Assembly: GCA_017854255.1 (NCBI GenBank)
Contig: JAFMIA010000001.1
Span: 33,886-97,885, forward strand
Length of the DNA stretch: 64,000 nt
Direction: 5' to 3'
Source: Pseudomonadales bacterium
GTDB taxonomy: Bacteria; Pseudomonadota; Gammaproteobacteria; Pseudomonadales; Azotimanducaceae
This document shows positions 51,249 through 59,471 of the stretch, in pieces. Position numbers and translations under genes: made by a program. The first letter of the stretch is position 1. Every line of letters begins with the position of its first letter. The notes beneath the pieces were generated by a model. That model ran no database searches. It was given only the letters and a program-made list of their open reading frames with translations, and was not told the origin of the DNA.

Positions 51249-52151
51249 ATGAGTGATGTTCTTCAAGCCAAGGCCTTCTCTGGATGGCGCGACTACTACG
51301 AGATGTGCAAGCCGCGCGTCGTGTTGTTAATGCTGTTGTGCACCTTGGTCGGCATGTTTTTAGCCACCAATGAGTCGGTCCCTTTTGATCTAATTGTGTA
51401 CTGCCTGGTGGGGGTTGCATTGGTCGCAGGCTCGGCGGCGGCGTTAAACCACCTCGTGGATGCATCGGTTGATCAAAAGATGGCGCGAACGGAGCAGCGG
51501 CCTGTGGCGCAAGGTCGGGTTTCGATGGCCCAGGGCCTTGTCTTTGTTGCGGTGACCGGTGGGCTTGGACTGATTATCTTGGCATTCTGGGTCAACCCGC
51601 TGACCGCCGGTCTGAACTTCCTAGCCTGGCTGGGGTATGGCGTGATTTATACCTTGTATTTGAAACGGGCAACGTCTCAAAATATTGTGATTGGCGGCTT
51701 GTTTGGTGCGGCGCCGCCGCTGTTTGGTTGGACCGCAGTCACCAACAGTGTTGATGGCGGCGGCTTGCTTTTGGTCCTGATTATCTTTGCCTGGACGCCG
51801 CCGCATTTTTGGGCGTTGGCGATTGACCGTCTAAGCGACTACGAAAAGGTCGATATTCCGATGTTGCCGATTACCCACGGCGTTGCGTATACCAAATTAC
51901 ACATCTTGCTTTACACGATTATATTGCTGGTCGTGTCCGTTTTGCCCTTTGTCATTGGTATGAGCAACCTTTTGTACTTGGCCTCAGCTTTGGCACTTGG
52001 GGCTGGGTTCTTGTATTGGGCATTGGTCATGATGTTTGATCGTAATCCGAATGCGCCGATGGAGACGTTTAAGTATTCAATCGTATACCTTGCGGTACTA
52101 TTTTCTGCCTTATTATTGGACCACTATTTGATGCCGACATCTTATGTATAG
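51249..52151 (+). CDS. ctaB: Protoheme IX farnesyltransferase (heme O synthase)
   Basis: UbiA-superfamily prenyltransferase making heme O. The first Asp-rich motif is NHLVDASVDQKMART (about residues 73-87), with the second in DRLSDYEKVDIPMLP. Nine hydrophobic segments. 300 residues. In Pseudomonas a heme A synthase gene (ctaA) sits immediately upstream; here only a 72-nt spacer separates it from the thioredoxin-like gene. It overlaps the SCO1 gene by 8 nt. Confidence 0.95.
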   Translation: MSDVLQAKAFSGWRDYYEMCKPRVVLLMLLCTLVGMFLATNESVPFDLIVYCLVGVALVAGSAAALNHLVDASVDQKMARTEQRPVAQGRVSMAQGLVFVAVTGGLGLIILAFWVNPLTAGLNFLAWLGYGVIYTLYLKRATSQNIVIGGLFGAAPPLFGWTAVTNSVDGGGLLLVLIIFAWTPPHFWALAIDRLSDYEKVDIPMLPITHGVAYTKLHILLYTIILLVVSVLPFVIGMSNLLYLASALALGAGFLYWALVMMFDRNPNAPMETFKYSIVYLAVLFSALLLDHYLMPTSYV

Positions 52152-52773
52152 CGATACGCAAAAAACGGGGATCCGGAAAACCCTTGGGATTCTGCTCGGG
52201 ATCATTATGGTGATGTTGAGCCTTATCTTCTTAAACTATGTCACGCGAGACGTTGCCTTGAGCGCAGAGCAGGCGGCAAAGTTAGGTTACATTCGATTTG
52301 AACAGCCTCGTAATGTAACGGTACCGCGTCTTGTGACGGCACAAGATGAGCGGGTTTTGCCGACGCATTTCCAAGGCCAATGGGACTTGCTCTACTTTGG
52401 TTTTACAGCGTGCCCGGATATTTGTCCGACGACCCTCGCGGTGTTGAATCAAGCACTGAGCACCGTTGAAATACCGCCTCGCGTACATTTGGTGAGTGTC
52501 GATCCAGAGCAAGATACACCGGCGCAGCTAGCCCGATATCTTGGGGGATTCAATCCGGACTTTTTAGGTGTGACCGGCTCGCACGATCAGGTCACCCAAT
52601 TGGCAACCCAGCTGAATGTCGCTTTTGGCAAAGTGCCAGGCGCTGAGCCGGGCTCATACACGGTTGACCATACGGGCTCGATTGTCGTTTTGGATGAGAC
52701 CGGGCGTTATGCCGGTTTTATTAAAGCGCCCCATCAGCCTGGGCAGTTGCAACAAATCATAGTGGGTCTGTAG
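52144..52773 (+). CDS. SCO1/SenC copper chaperone
   Basis: Thioredoxin-fold, membrane-anchored protein that loads the Cu-A site. The copper ligands are the CxxxC in YFGFTACPDICPTTL and the distal His in GSYTVDHTGSIVVLD. An N-terminal anchor (LGILLGIIMVMLSLIFLNYV) is present. 209 residues. Last gene of the cox assembly operon, with its end overlapping the convergent kinase gene by 17 nt. Confidence 0.93.
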   Translation: MYSDTQKTGIRKTLGILLGIIMVMLSLIFLNYVTRDVALSAEQAAKLGYIRFEQPRNVTVPRLVTAQDERVLPTHFQGQWDLLYFGFTACPDICPTTLAVLNQALSTVEIPPRVHLVSVDPEQDTPAQLARYLGGFNPDFLGVTGSHDQVTQLATQLNVAFGKVPGAEPGSYTVDHTGSIVVLDETGRYAGFIKAPHQPGQLQQIIVGL

Positions 52774-53701
52774 TCATTGGCACTGCATGGTGCAACACCT
52801 TAAGGCGCGTCAATTGCGCGTAGGGGTCTTTTCGAAATTGCCCGCCCGCCTCCGTCCCAAATCGGGTTAGCGCAAACCGGGCGGCTGCAATTTGCCGAAG
52901 ATCATTGAGCGCTTGCTGTTCTTCCAGCTCTAGCGGGCGTTGAGCATGATAGCCCTCGAGCATCGCGGTTGCGTGCGCCGGCATGGCTTGGAACTGCTGA
53001 TCCATACACCAATCGTTGAGCGCAATTGCAAGATCCATAAGCCAAAGATCCTGTCCGATGTGGAAAAAATCTAAGACGCCAACCAATACGTTATCTTTAA
53101 ACAGGATATTGTCTTTAAAAAGATCGCCGTGAATGAGCCCCTGAGGCAGATTGCTACTCTCAAGCACTTGGTAGCGATCAATGGTGGTATGCAGCAGCGC
53201 AATTTCAGTCTCGGATAAGTGCGGGCTGACATCCCTTAAGGCTTGATCCATCCAAGCGCTATCGAACGCATTTTTGATTGGCTCTGGGTAAGCGGTCGAA
53301 ATGGTATGTAATCGAGCAAGCATGGCGCCCAATTGTCGACAATGCTCAGGACTGACCGTGTTGAGGTGCTCACCGGGCAGTTTAACCATGAGTAAAGTTG
53401 GCTTGCCTTGGAGATCGGGATGTCCTTGATCATCCTGCGATAGTCTGGGGTTTGGAATCGGCAGGCCATAATGCGCTAAGTGTTTCATGACCGCTGAGAC
53501 CTGTGAAACTTTTGCGGCGTTGTCGCCTTCGACCAGCGTCAGGATTGACAGAAACTGATGGTCATGACGATGGGTTGCGATCAAATAATTACTGTTTTCG
53601 ATACCCTCGGTGATGGCTTCAAAGTAATCTAGCTCACCTAGGTCATAACCCTTTAAATGGGTTTTAATTTCTTCAGCGGTGAGGGAAGTAAAGACGCCCA
53701 T
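52757..53701 (-). CDS. thrB: Homoserine kinase, ThrB2 (aminoglycoside-phosphotransferase fold)
   Basis: Phosphorylates homoserine in threonine biosynthesis. This is the APH-fold type used by Pseudomonas, not the GHMP type of E. coli. Catalytic loop: GLIHGDLFKDNILF; metal loop: VLDFFHIGQDLWLMDLAIALNDWC. The N-terminal signature LTAEEIKTHLKGYDLGELDYFEAITEGIENSNYLI is present. 314 residues. It follows the DUF2782 gene by 3 nt, an operon also found next to polA in Pseudomonas. Confidence 0.9.
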   Translation of the reverse strand: MGVFTSLTAEEIKTHLKGYDLGELDYFEAITEGIENSNYLIATHRHDHQFLSILTLVEGDNAAKVSQVSAVMKHLAHYGLPIPNPRLSQDDQGHPDLQGKPTLLMVKLPGEHLNTVSPEHCRQLGAMLARLHTISTAYPEPIKNAFDSAWMDQALRDVSPHLSETEIALLHTTIDRYQVLESSNLPQGLIHGDLFKDNILFKDNVLVGVLDFFHIGQDLWLMDLAIALNDWCMDQQFQAMPAHATAMLEGYHAQRPLELEEQQALNDLRQIAAARFALTRFGTEAGGQFRKDPYAQLTRLKVLHHAVPMTTDPL

Positions 53702-53704
53702 GGG

Positions 53705-53998
53705 TTACCACTCAATGAGAGTCCATTGTGGGTAGAGATGTTTTTGATCAGTCAAGTCGGTGAAATGCGCTTGTCCCGCGGCTGGGACGAGGTAGTAAGG
53801 ACGGCCGGATTTAGGGATGACCTTAATCATCATTAAAATGCCGTTCTGTCTAAACTCGAAAATACGCTGATCCGCATCATTTTCGACCAGGGTAATGGTC
53901 TCATCGGTTGCTCGTAGATCTGCTTCAGAGAGCGCCGACAAGGCAGGACTTGTTATCAGCATCAGCAGCATGAGGATTGATAATGAGCGAATATTCAA
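53705..53998 (-). CDS. Small exported protein, DUF2782 family
   Basis: 97-residue protein with a signal peptide (MNIRSLSILMLLMLITSPALSA). A compact domain follows, containing EFRQNGILMMIKVIPKSGRPYYLVPA, the conserved core of the DUF2782 family. It lies between polA and the homoserine kinase gene, as in Pseudomonas. Function unknown, periplasmic by prediction. It is transcribed head-to-head with polA, with only 36 bp between start codons. Confidence 0.82.
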   Translation of the reverse strand: MNIRSLSILMLLMLITSPALSALSEADLRATDETITLVENDADQRIFEFRQNGILMMIKVIPKSGRPYYLVPAAGQAHFTDLTDQKHLYPQWTLIEW

Positions 53999-54034
53999 AG
54001 TATGGTTGTCACAGATTTAAGGGGTGAGCGATTC

Positions 54035-56731
54035 ATGTCGAGCAAGTTTAACGTAATCCTAGTAGACGGTTCATCTTACCTGTTTCGGGCTTTTCACGCT
54101 CTGCCGCCATTGGTTACATCGCTTGGGCAGCCCACGGGCGCCATCAAAGGTGTGATTAGCATGATACGGCGACTGCAATCTGATTTCCCAATGTCGAATA
54201 TTGTGGTGGTCTTTGATGCGAAGGGCAAAACCTTTCGCAACGATCTCTATCCTGACTATAAAGCCAACAGACCGCCGATGCCGGATGAGCTTCGGACACA
54301 GATTGAACCCATCCACCGGATCATCGAACAGATGGGGCTACCACTCATTGTCGAGCCAGGGGTCGAGGCCGATGATGTTATTGGCACCCTTGCTTGGCGC
54401 GCGGCGGCGGAAGGTCAGCAGGTACTGATTTCAACTGGCGACAAAGATATGGCGCAACTCGTCAACGCGAATGTGACGTTGATGAACACGATGACGGATC
54501 AGTATCTGGACGAAGCGGGGGTTGTAAGTAAGTTTGGGGTTCGACCCGACCAGATCATTGATTACCTTGCCCTGGTTGGGGATACCGTTGACAACATTCC
54601 GGGTGTTCATAAGTGTGGACCCAAGACGGCGGTTAAATGGCTTGCGACCTACGAAAGCCTTGACGGCGTGATCGCCCATGCAGACCAAATTACCGGAAAG
54701 GTCGGCGACTATTTGCGCGAAGCATTACCTCATTTACCGTTGTCTTATGATCTCGCCACGATTCGAACGGCGCTTGCGTTACCCAATGCCGGAGACTTAT
54801 TGGCGACTGCGCCGGATCTAGAAGCGCTCAGTGCGTCCTTTGAAGCCTATGAGTTGCGCGCTTGGCGTGAGGCTTTGGGCGGTGCTGCCAACGCGGAAGC
54901 CGAGGCCCTGCCTGAAGCAGTGCCAACCGATTACGATCTGGTATTAACCCAGGAGCAACTCAATATTTGGCTGGATCGCCTTGCGGCGGTTGAACGCTTT
55001 GCCTTCGATACCGAAACCACTGGGTTGAATTATATGGACGCCGAAATTGTCGGTGTTTCGATTTGCACAACGCCCGGGCAGGCAGCCTACATTCCTTTCG
55101 GGCATGATTATCCTGAGGCGCCGCAGCAATTAGAGCAATCGGATGTGCTCGATCAGCTGTCGGTGTTTCTCAACGACCCGAAGAAGCTCGTGATTGGTCA
55201 AAATTTGAAATTTGATCTGAGCATCTTGGCCCGCTACGGCCGAACGATCAATGCCCCGATCGCAGACACCATGCTTGAGTCCTACGTTTATAACAGCGTT
55301 GCGACCCGACACAATATGGATGATTTGGCTCAGAAATATTTAGGGCGCAAGACGGTGAAGTTTGATGAGATCGCGGGTAAGGGGGTTAAACAGCGCACTT
55401 TTAATCAGATCGAGCTTGAGGCCGCCGGGCATTACGCGGCTGAAGATGCGGACATTACGTTTCAGTTGCATGAGGCGCTCTGGCCGAAAATTTCGGGAGA
55501 TAACCGGTTGCTGCCGGTTTACCAAAACCTTGAAGTGCCTTTGATTCGAGTGTTGTCCCAAATTGAACGCAATGGCGTTTTGATTGATTGCAAAATGTTA
55601 GAGACGCAGTCTGAAGAAATCACCCGGGAATTGGCTGATTTAACCGTGACGGCGTTCGATCTAGCTGGAGAGACCTTTAATCTGAGTTCGCCGAAGCAAC
55701 TGCAAGCTATTTTGTTTGAAAAATTGCAATTACCGGTCCTAAAGAAAACCCCAAAGGGTCAACCTTCAACCAATGAGAGCGTTCTGCAGGAATTGGCGCT
55801 AGATTATCCCTTGCCCAAAGTGGTGATTACGCACCGGGGGTTAAGCAAGTTAAAGTCTACCTATACAGATCAGTTGCCCAAGCTTGTCAGATCTCAAAGT
55901 GGCAGATTACATACGTCCTATCAGCAAGCCGTCGCAGCAACCGGGCGGCTTTCCAGTACTGATCCGAACTTACAAAATATACCGATTCGCACGGAGGCCG
56001 GCCGCCGGGTCCGGAAGGCTTTTATTGCGCCGCCCGAGCGGTCTTTACTGGCGGCGGATTATTCCCAGATTGAGCTCAGGATCATGGCGCATTTGTCGGG
56101 CGATGAAGGCCTGACCACGGCCTTTCAGCAGGGCTTGGACATTCATCGCGCAACGGCCGCTGAAGTATTTGGCGTTGGGCTTGATGCGGTTACCCAGGAT
56201 CAGCGGCGCAGTGCTAAAGCCATTAATTTCGGGCTCATTTATGGCATGTCGGCTTTTGGGTTGTCGAAGCAGTTAGGCATTCCTCGAGTTGATGCGCAGA
56301 CCTACATGGATTTGTATTTTCAGCGCTACCCGGGAGTTCAGCGTTATATGCAAGATATTCGAGCCCAAGCCGCAGACCAAGGGTATGTTGAAACCTGGTT
56401 CGGTCGTCGCCTGTATCTGCCTGAAATTAAATCGTCTAATTTCCAAATGCGTCAAGCCGCGGAACGCACCGCGATCAATGCGCCAATGCAGGGGACGGCG
56501 GCCGATATCATCAAACGCGCCATGATTGATGTTCAGGATTGGTTGAATACCTCGAATGCGCCTGCATCGATCATTATGCAGGTTCACGATGAATTGGTTT
56601 TAGAAGTCGATGATGCGGCACTCGAAGAAACTCAGGCTGCCATCATTCGGTTAATGTGCGGTGCGGCAGAACTGAGTATTCCCCTCGAGGTTGAGGTTGG
56701 CGTTGCGAAAGATTGGGAAGGTGCGCATTAA
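54035..56731 (+). CDS. polA: DNA polymerase I
   Basis: Gap-filling and Okazaki-fragment polymerase. I prefer ATG 54035 (MSSKFNVILVDGSSYLFRAFHALPPL; GGGG about ten bases upstream) to ATG 54002. The 5'-3' exonuclease domain spans about 1-290. The 3'-5' exonuclease keeps its acidic motif FAFDTETTGLN, so proofreading should be active. Polymerase motifs A (DYSQIELRIMAHLSGD), B (RRSAKAINFGLIYGMSAFG) and C (QVHDELVLEV) are intact. 898 residues. A 700-bp non-coding region with two predicted small RNAs follows. Confidence 0.97.
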   Translation: MSSKFNVILVDGSSYLFRAFHALPPLVTSLGQPTGAIKGVISMIRRLQSDFPMSNIVVVFDAKGKTFRNDLYPDYKANRPPMPDELRTQIEPIHRIIEQMGLPLIVEPGVEADDVIGTLAWRAAAEGQQVLISTGDKDMAQLVNANVTLMNTMTDQYLDEAGVVSKFGVRPDQIIDYLALVGDTVDNIPGVHKCGPKTAVKWLATYESLDGVIAHADQITGKVGDYLREALPHLPLSYDLATIRTALALPNAGDLLATAPDLEALSASFEAYELRAWREALGGAANAEAEALPEAVPTDYDLVLTQEQLNIWLDRLAAVERFAFDTETTGLNYMDAEIVGVSICTTPGQAAYIPFGHDYPEAPQQLEQSDVLDQLSVFLNDPKKLVIGQNLKFDLSILARYGRTINAPIADTMLESYVYNSVATRHNMDDLAQKYLGRKTVKFDEIAGKGVKQRTFNQIELEAAGHYAAEDADITFQLHEALWPKISGDNRLLPVYQNLEVPLIRVLSQIERNGVLIDCKMLETQSEEITRELADLTVTAFDLAGETFNLSSPKQLQAILFEKLQLPVLKKTPKGQPSTNESVLQELALDYPLPKVVITHRGLSKLKSTYTDQLPKLVRSQSGRLHTSYQQAVAATGRLSSTDPNLQNIPIRTEAGRRVRKAFIAPPERSLLAADYSQIELRIMAHLSGDEGLTTAFQQGLDIHRATAAEVFGVGLDAVTQDQRRSAKAINFGLIYGMSAFGLSKQLGIPRVDAQTYMDLYFQRYPGVQRYMQDIRAQAADQGYVETWFGRRLYLPEIKSSNFQMRQAAERTAINAPMQGTAADIIKRAMIDVQDWLNTSNAPASIIMQVHDELVLEVDDAALEETQAAIIRLMCGAAELSIPLEVEVGVAKDWEGAH

Positions 56732-56928
56732 CGTCTGTTAAGGCCGTGCGCTCTGCGCAAGGTAATGGCGCGTCTTGGGGGTACTGCTGATAACGTCGAC
56801 TTAAGGTCGCACGCCGGTTTGTCGGCCCCCGCATGATTTGTCGCCCTGAGGTCCCCAAACTTTGCCTCTTTTCCTAAACGTGAACTTTTGCGGAACTATT
56901 ATGGATTTGCCCGGTCATATTATCTGTG

Positions 56929-57018
56929 TTTCATAGTTTCGGCAGAAACTTCGGTTTACCCCATTTTCCGAAGTCTCGGACCCCACTCGTAATCCCCGTT
57001 ACGGGTGGGGTTTTTTTT
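56929..57018 (+). ncRNA. Predicted small RNA, copy 1 (polA-engB locus)
   Basis: About 90 nt with three hairpins. Hairpin 1: GTTTC/GAAAC (56936-56949). Hairpin 2: CTTCGG/CCGAAG with a C-rich loop (56949-56973). Terminator stem of 13 bp with a CCCC loop and eight T's (56981-57018). A -10 TATTAT lies at 56918-56923. A second copy of the same architecture is 415 nt downstream with compensatory base changes. The position between polA and engB is that of Spot 42 in E. coli and ErsA in Pseudomonas, so it may be their functional counterpart. No open reading frame is evident. Confidence 0.78.
56981..57018 (+). terminator. Rho-independent terminator of sRNA copy 1
   Basis: A 13-bp stem from 56981-56993 with 56998-57010 (two T-G pairs), loop CCCC, followed by eight T's at 57011-57018. 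It also terminates any read-through from polA. Confidence 0.88.
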
Positions 57019-57082
57019 CGCGAATGCGTTAACCCAGCCCAACGCCCGTCCTCACGTTAGGCCACGATATTGTTCTGTGAAG

Positions 57083-57129
57083 AAGCCCTTAGCGGAAAAA
57101 AGCCCTTAGCGAAAAAAAAGCCTTTAGCG
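57083..57129. repeat. Three short tandem repeats of AGCCCTTAGCG
   Basis: AGCCCTTAGCG followed by an A-run occurs at about 57083 and 57100, with a third variant AGCCTTTAGCG near 57119, spaced about 18 nt apart between the two small RNAs. Downstream, GATG (57143) can pair with CATC (57159) before seven or more T's, perhaps a weak terminator. Nothing else is recognised in 57019-57300. Confidence 0.6.
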
Positions 57130-57343
57130 TTTCGACGCGGCTGATGTTGGCATTTGGGCATCTTTTTTTCATCAATCGATCGAGAGCAGATTGCGCGGCA
57201 AAGGGCACCTAACCCGCAGTTCACTGCACAATTTTGAAGCAATGCCTTCAATAAGTTGTGCGAGCAGCACTTAAAATTATATTAATTGGTCAAATCTAAG
57301 CGATTAGCGGAACTATTGGGTTTTTGGTGAGTCTTAATATTTG

Positions 57344-57434
57344 TGTTTCAGAGTTTCGACAGAAGCTTCGGTTTTCCCCATTTTCCGAAGTCTCGGACCC
57401 CGTTCGTAATCCCCATTACGAATGGGGTTTTTTT
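57344..57434 (+). ncRNA. Predicted small RNA, copy 2 (polA-engB locus)
   Basis: Same three-hairpin architecture as copy 1. Hairpin 1: GTTTC/GAAGC (57353-57366). Hairpin 2: CTTCGG/CCGAAG around a TTTTCCCCATTTT loop (57366-57390). A 13-bp terminator stem with CCCC loop follows (57398-57434). The -10 is TAATAT (57335-57340). Relative to copy 1, the terminator stem changes C-G to T-A and T-G to T-A, keeping pairing. Single-stranded C-rich loops, conserved in both copies, could pair with G-rich Shine-Dalgarno sequences. The 3' end overlaps the engB stop codon on the other strand. Confidence 0.78.
57398..57434 (+). terminator. Rho-independent terminator of sRNA copy 2
   Basis: Stem 57398-57410 with 57415-57427, one G-T wobble, loop CCCC, T-tract 57428-57434. 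It lies exactly at the convergent junction with engB, whose stop is 57433-57435. Confidence 0.88.
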
Positions 57435-58029
57435 ATGGGTCAATCGATAGCCAGCTGTCTAAAACGCTTTTTAAGGTCTCTAGCCCTTGACCGTTCGGCG
57501 CAGAAAACGTTTGCGCTTTGGCATGTTTCGGCAGGTTCGCGTTCACTTTCAGCAGCGCATTCTGTTGCGCGCCTCTCGCGAGCTTATCCGCTTTGGTCAG
57601 CAGCACATGAATGGGTAGCCCGGCGGTATGTGACCATTCCAACATCATCTCATCAAAGGGTTTGAGCGCGTGTCGGATATCGGTGAGCAGAATGACCCCC
57701 TTGAGGCTCTGCCTGGATCGAAAATAAGTGTCTAAGTGCGTTTGCCAATATTGTTTAAGCGTCAACGGGACTTTTGCATAGCCATATCCTGGTAAGTCAA
57801 CAAGCCTGGCGGTGTCTGTGATCCCAAAAAAGTTAATCAACTGGGTCCGGCCCGGTGTCTTACTGGTTCGCGCCAGTTTTTTCTGTCGGGTCAGGGTGTT
57901 GATCGCGCTTGATTTACCCGCATTAGAGCGTCCACAGAATGCGACCTCTGCCCCCTCATCAATTGGGCACTGACTCATTTGAGCGGCACTGGTTATAAAC
58001 TGAGCCGATTGATAATTGAACTGCTGCAT
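57433..58029 (-). CDS. engB: Ribosome-biogenesis GTPase EngB (YihA/YsxC)
   Basis: Essential GTPase in 50S assembly. G motifs: G1 [17 protein letters not shown]2 region [13 protein letters not shown]3 [14 protein letters not shown]4 LLTKADKL. 198 residues, normal. Located downstream of polA in convergent orientation, as in E. coli and Pseudomonas. Divergent from cytochrome c4. Confidence 0.96.
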   Translation of the reverse strand: MQQFNYQSAQFITSAAQMSQCPIDEGAEVAFCGRSNAGKSSAINTLTRQKKLARTSKTPGRTQLINFFGITDTARLVDLPGYGYAKVPLTLKQYWQTHLDTYFRSRQSLKGVILLTDIRHALKPFDEMMLEWSHTAGLPIHVLLTKADKLARGAQQNALLKVNANLPKHAKAQTFSAPNGQGLETLKSVLDSWLSIDP

Positions 58030-58074
58030 AGTGATTACTTCGTGACCTGATGTGTCACTCTAGACGGTTTCAGA

Positions 58075-58146
58075 TATAATAGCGCATCCGCTGGGGGGGG
58101 CGCCCTACTCTGAACGGATTTAAAAGATTTCTCCGAGTTGACTCGG
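58075..58146 (+). promoter_or_regulatory. Cytochrome c4 promoter -10 and a 14-bp palindrome
   Basis: A perfect TATAAT lies at 58075-58080. A run of eight G's follows near 58093. The palindrome CCGAGTTGACTCGG (6+2+6) at 58133-58146 is in the leader, 23 nt before the ATG, and could be an operator or an RNA hairpin near the ribosome binding site. Confidence 0.45.
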
Positions 58147-58168
58147 TAACGTTAAACGAAGGTATGCC

Positions 58169-58774
58169 ATGTATAAATTAATGATAACGCTCGGTTTTTT
58201 TCTTGCGAGTGCCGGCGTGCTTGCCGCGGGCGACGCAAAGCAAGGAGAGGCGCTTACAGCAACCTGTTTGGCCTGTCATGGCTCGGACGGCAACAGTCTG
58301 GCTGGAAGCTTTCCCAATATCGCAGGTCAAAATGAGGCTTATCTGTATAAGCAACTGGTTGACATTCAAACAGGCGCGCGTAGCGCTATGTTGATGACGG
58401 GTATTTTGGATGGTTTAACGCCTCAGAACCTTGAAGATTTAGCGGCTTATTATGCCGCGCAAACACCCGCACAAGGCGCAGCAGACCCGGCCTTAGTCGC
58501 GTTGGGTGAGTCTATTTACAAAGCAGGCATCGCTCGCAAGCAAGTGGCTGCGTGCACGGGTTGTCACTCACCGACGGGTCAGGGTAATGGTTTAGCGAAG
58601 TTTCCAATGTTGGCCGGTCAGTGGCCTGAATATACCGAAGCGCAATTAAAAGCTTTTCGGTCAGGCGCACGTGGTAATGATGGCGATAGCAGAATGATGC
58701 GCATTTCTGCGATGGACCTGAGCGATCCAGAAATTAAAGCGGTCGCATCCTATATTGCGGGCTTAAGACCCTAG
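58169..58774 (+). CDS. Diheme cytochrome c4
   Basis: Periplasmic electron carrier, probably donating to the terminal oxidase. A signal peptide (MYKLMITLGFFLASAGVLAAG) is followed by two class I cytochrome domains with heme sites CLACH (about residue 34) and CTGCH (about residue 130). 201 residues, normal for c4. The order engB-c4-dsbA matches Pseudomonas. Confidence 0.92.
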   Translation: MYKLMITLGFFLASAGVLAAGDAKQGEALTATCLACHGSDGNSLAGSFPNIAGQNEAYLYKQLVDIQTGARSAMLMTGILDGLTPQNLEDLAAYYAAQTPAQGAADPALVALGESIYKAGIARKQVAACTGCHSPTGQGNGLAKFPMLAGQWPEYTEAQLKAFRSGARGNDGDSRMMRISAMDLSDPEIKAVASYIAGLRP

Positions 58775-58817
58775 TCGCTTAGGGCTGTTTCGGAAGTCAG
58801 ATCACTAGGAGCGTAAA

Positions 58818-59456
58818 ATGAGTCAATCAATCCTTTTTCGAATGAAGCGGTTCGCTGTTGCGCCCGCGTTGATGTTTGCGCTTTTGAGTTTCGCAGCGCA
58901 GGCCGAGTACGAAGCCGGGGTCCACTACTTTGAATTGCCGACGCCGATCGCGGTGAGTGGGGATGGGATCGAAGTCACAGAGTACTTTTCCTACGGTTGT
59001 AATCACTGTTATCAATTCGAGCCAATACTGGCAGCTTGGGTTAAGACGTTGCCAGAAGACGTGACATTTAATCGAACGCCCGCAATGTGGAATCAAGGGT
59101 ACACCCTGCTGGCGCAGACTTATTACACACTGCTCGCGATGGATCTGTTGGAAACAATGCATCTTGAAGTCTTTAATGCCATTCACTTAAAACGGCAGAA
59201 TATCCGCAGCCCACAAGCAATGGCTGATTACTTGGCCAAGGTGGGCGTCGACCCATTAGCCTTCGTTAAGGTTTTTAACAGTTTCGGCGTTCAATCGAGC
59301 CTCCGCCAGGCGGACGCTCGCGGGCGTGCCTACCGGGCCACCGGCGTACCAACGATCATCGTCCATGGGAAGTATCGGATTGAAACGGCTTCTGCCGGGA
59401 GCACCCAAGGGATGTTGAAAGTCGCCGAATATCTCATCGATTTAGAACGCCAATAA
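58818..59456 (+). CDS. dsbA: Thiol:disulfide interchange protein DsbA, CNHC active site
   Basis: Periplasmic oxidase that makes disulfides in exported proteins. A signal peptide (about residues 1-30, ending ...FAAQAEYEAG) precedes a thioredoxin fold with helical insertion. The active site reads YGCNHCYQFEP, so the usual Pro of CPHC is Asn. The cis-Pro loop TGVPTIIVHGKY is normal. 212 residues. It follows cytochrome c4, whose maturation, like many exported proteins, can involve the Dsb system. Confidence 0.92.
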   Translation: MSQSILFRMKRFAVAPALMFALLSFAAQAEYEAGVHYFELPTPIAVSGDGIEVTEYFSYGCNHCYQFEPILAAWVKTLPEDVTFNRTPAMWNQGYTLLAQTYYTLLAMDLLETMHLEVFNAIHLKRQNIRSPQAMADYLAKVGVDPLAFVKVFNSFGVQSSLRQADARGRAYRATGVPTIIVHGKYRIETASAGSTQGMLKVAEYLIDLERQ

Positions 59457-59471
59457 CGCAGCGAGCAACGA

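Noticed and set aside
57057-57251. 64-residue minus-strand frame between the two small RNAs
   Set aside because: It is built from the short tandem repeats and A/T runs, has a cysteine-rich unlikely composition and no ribosome binding site.
57019-57300. A third copy of the polA-engB small RNA
   Set aside because: No CTTCGG/CCGAAG hairpin or matching terminator was found between the two copies.
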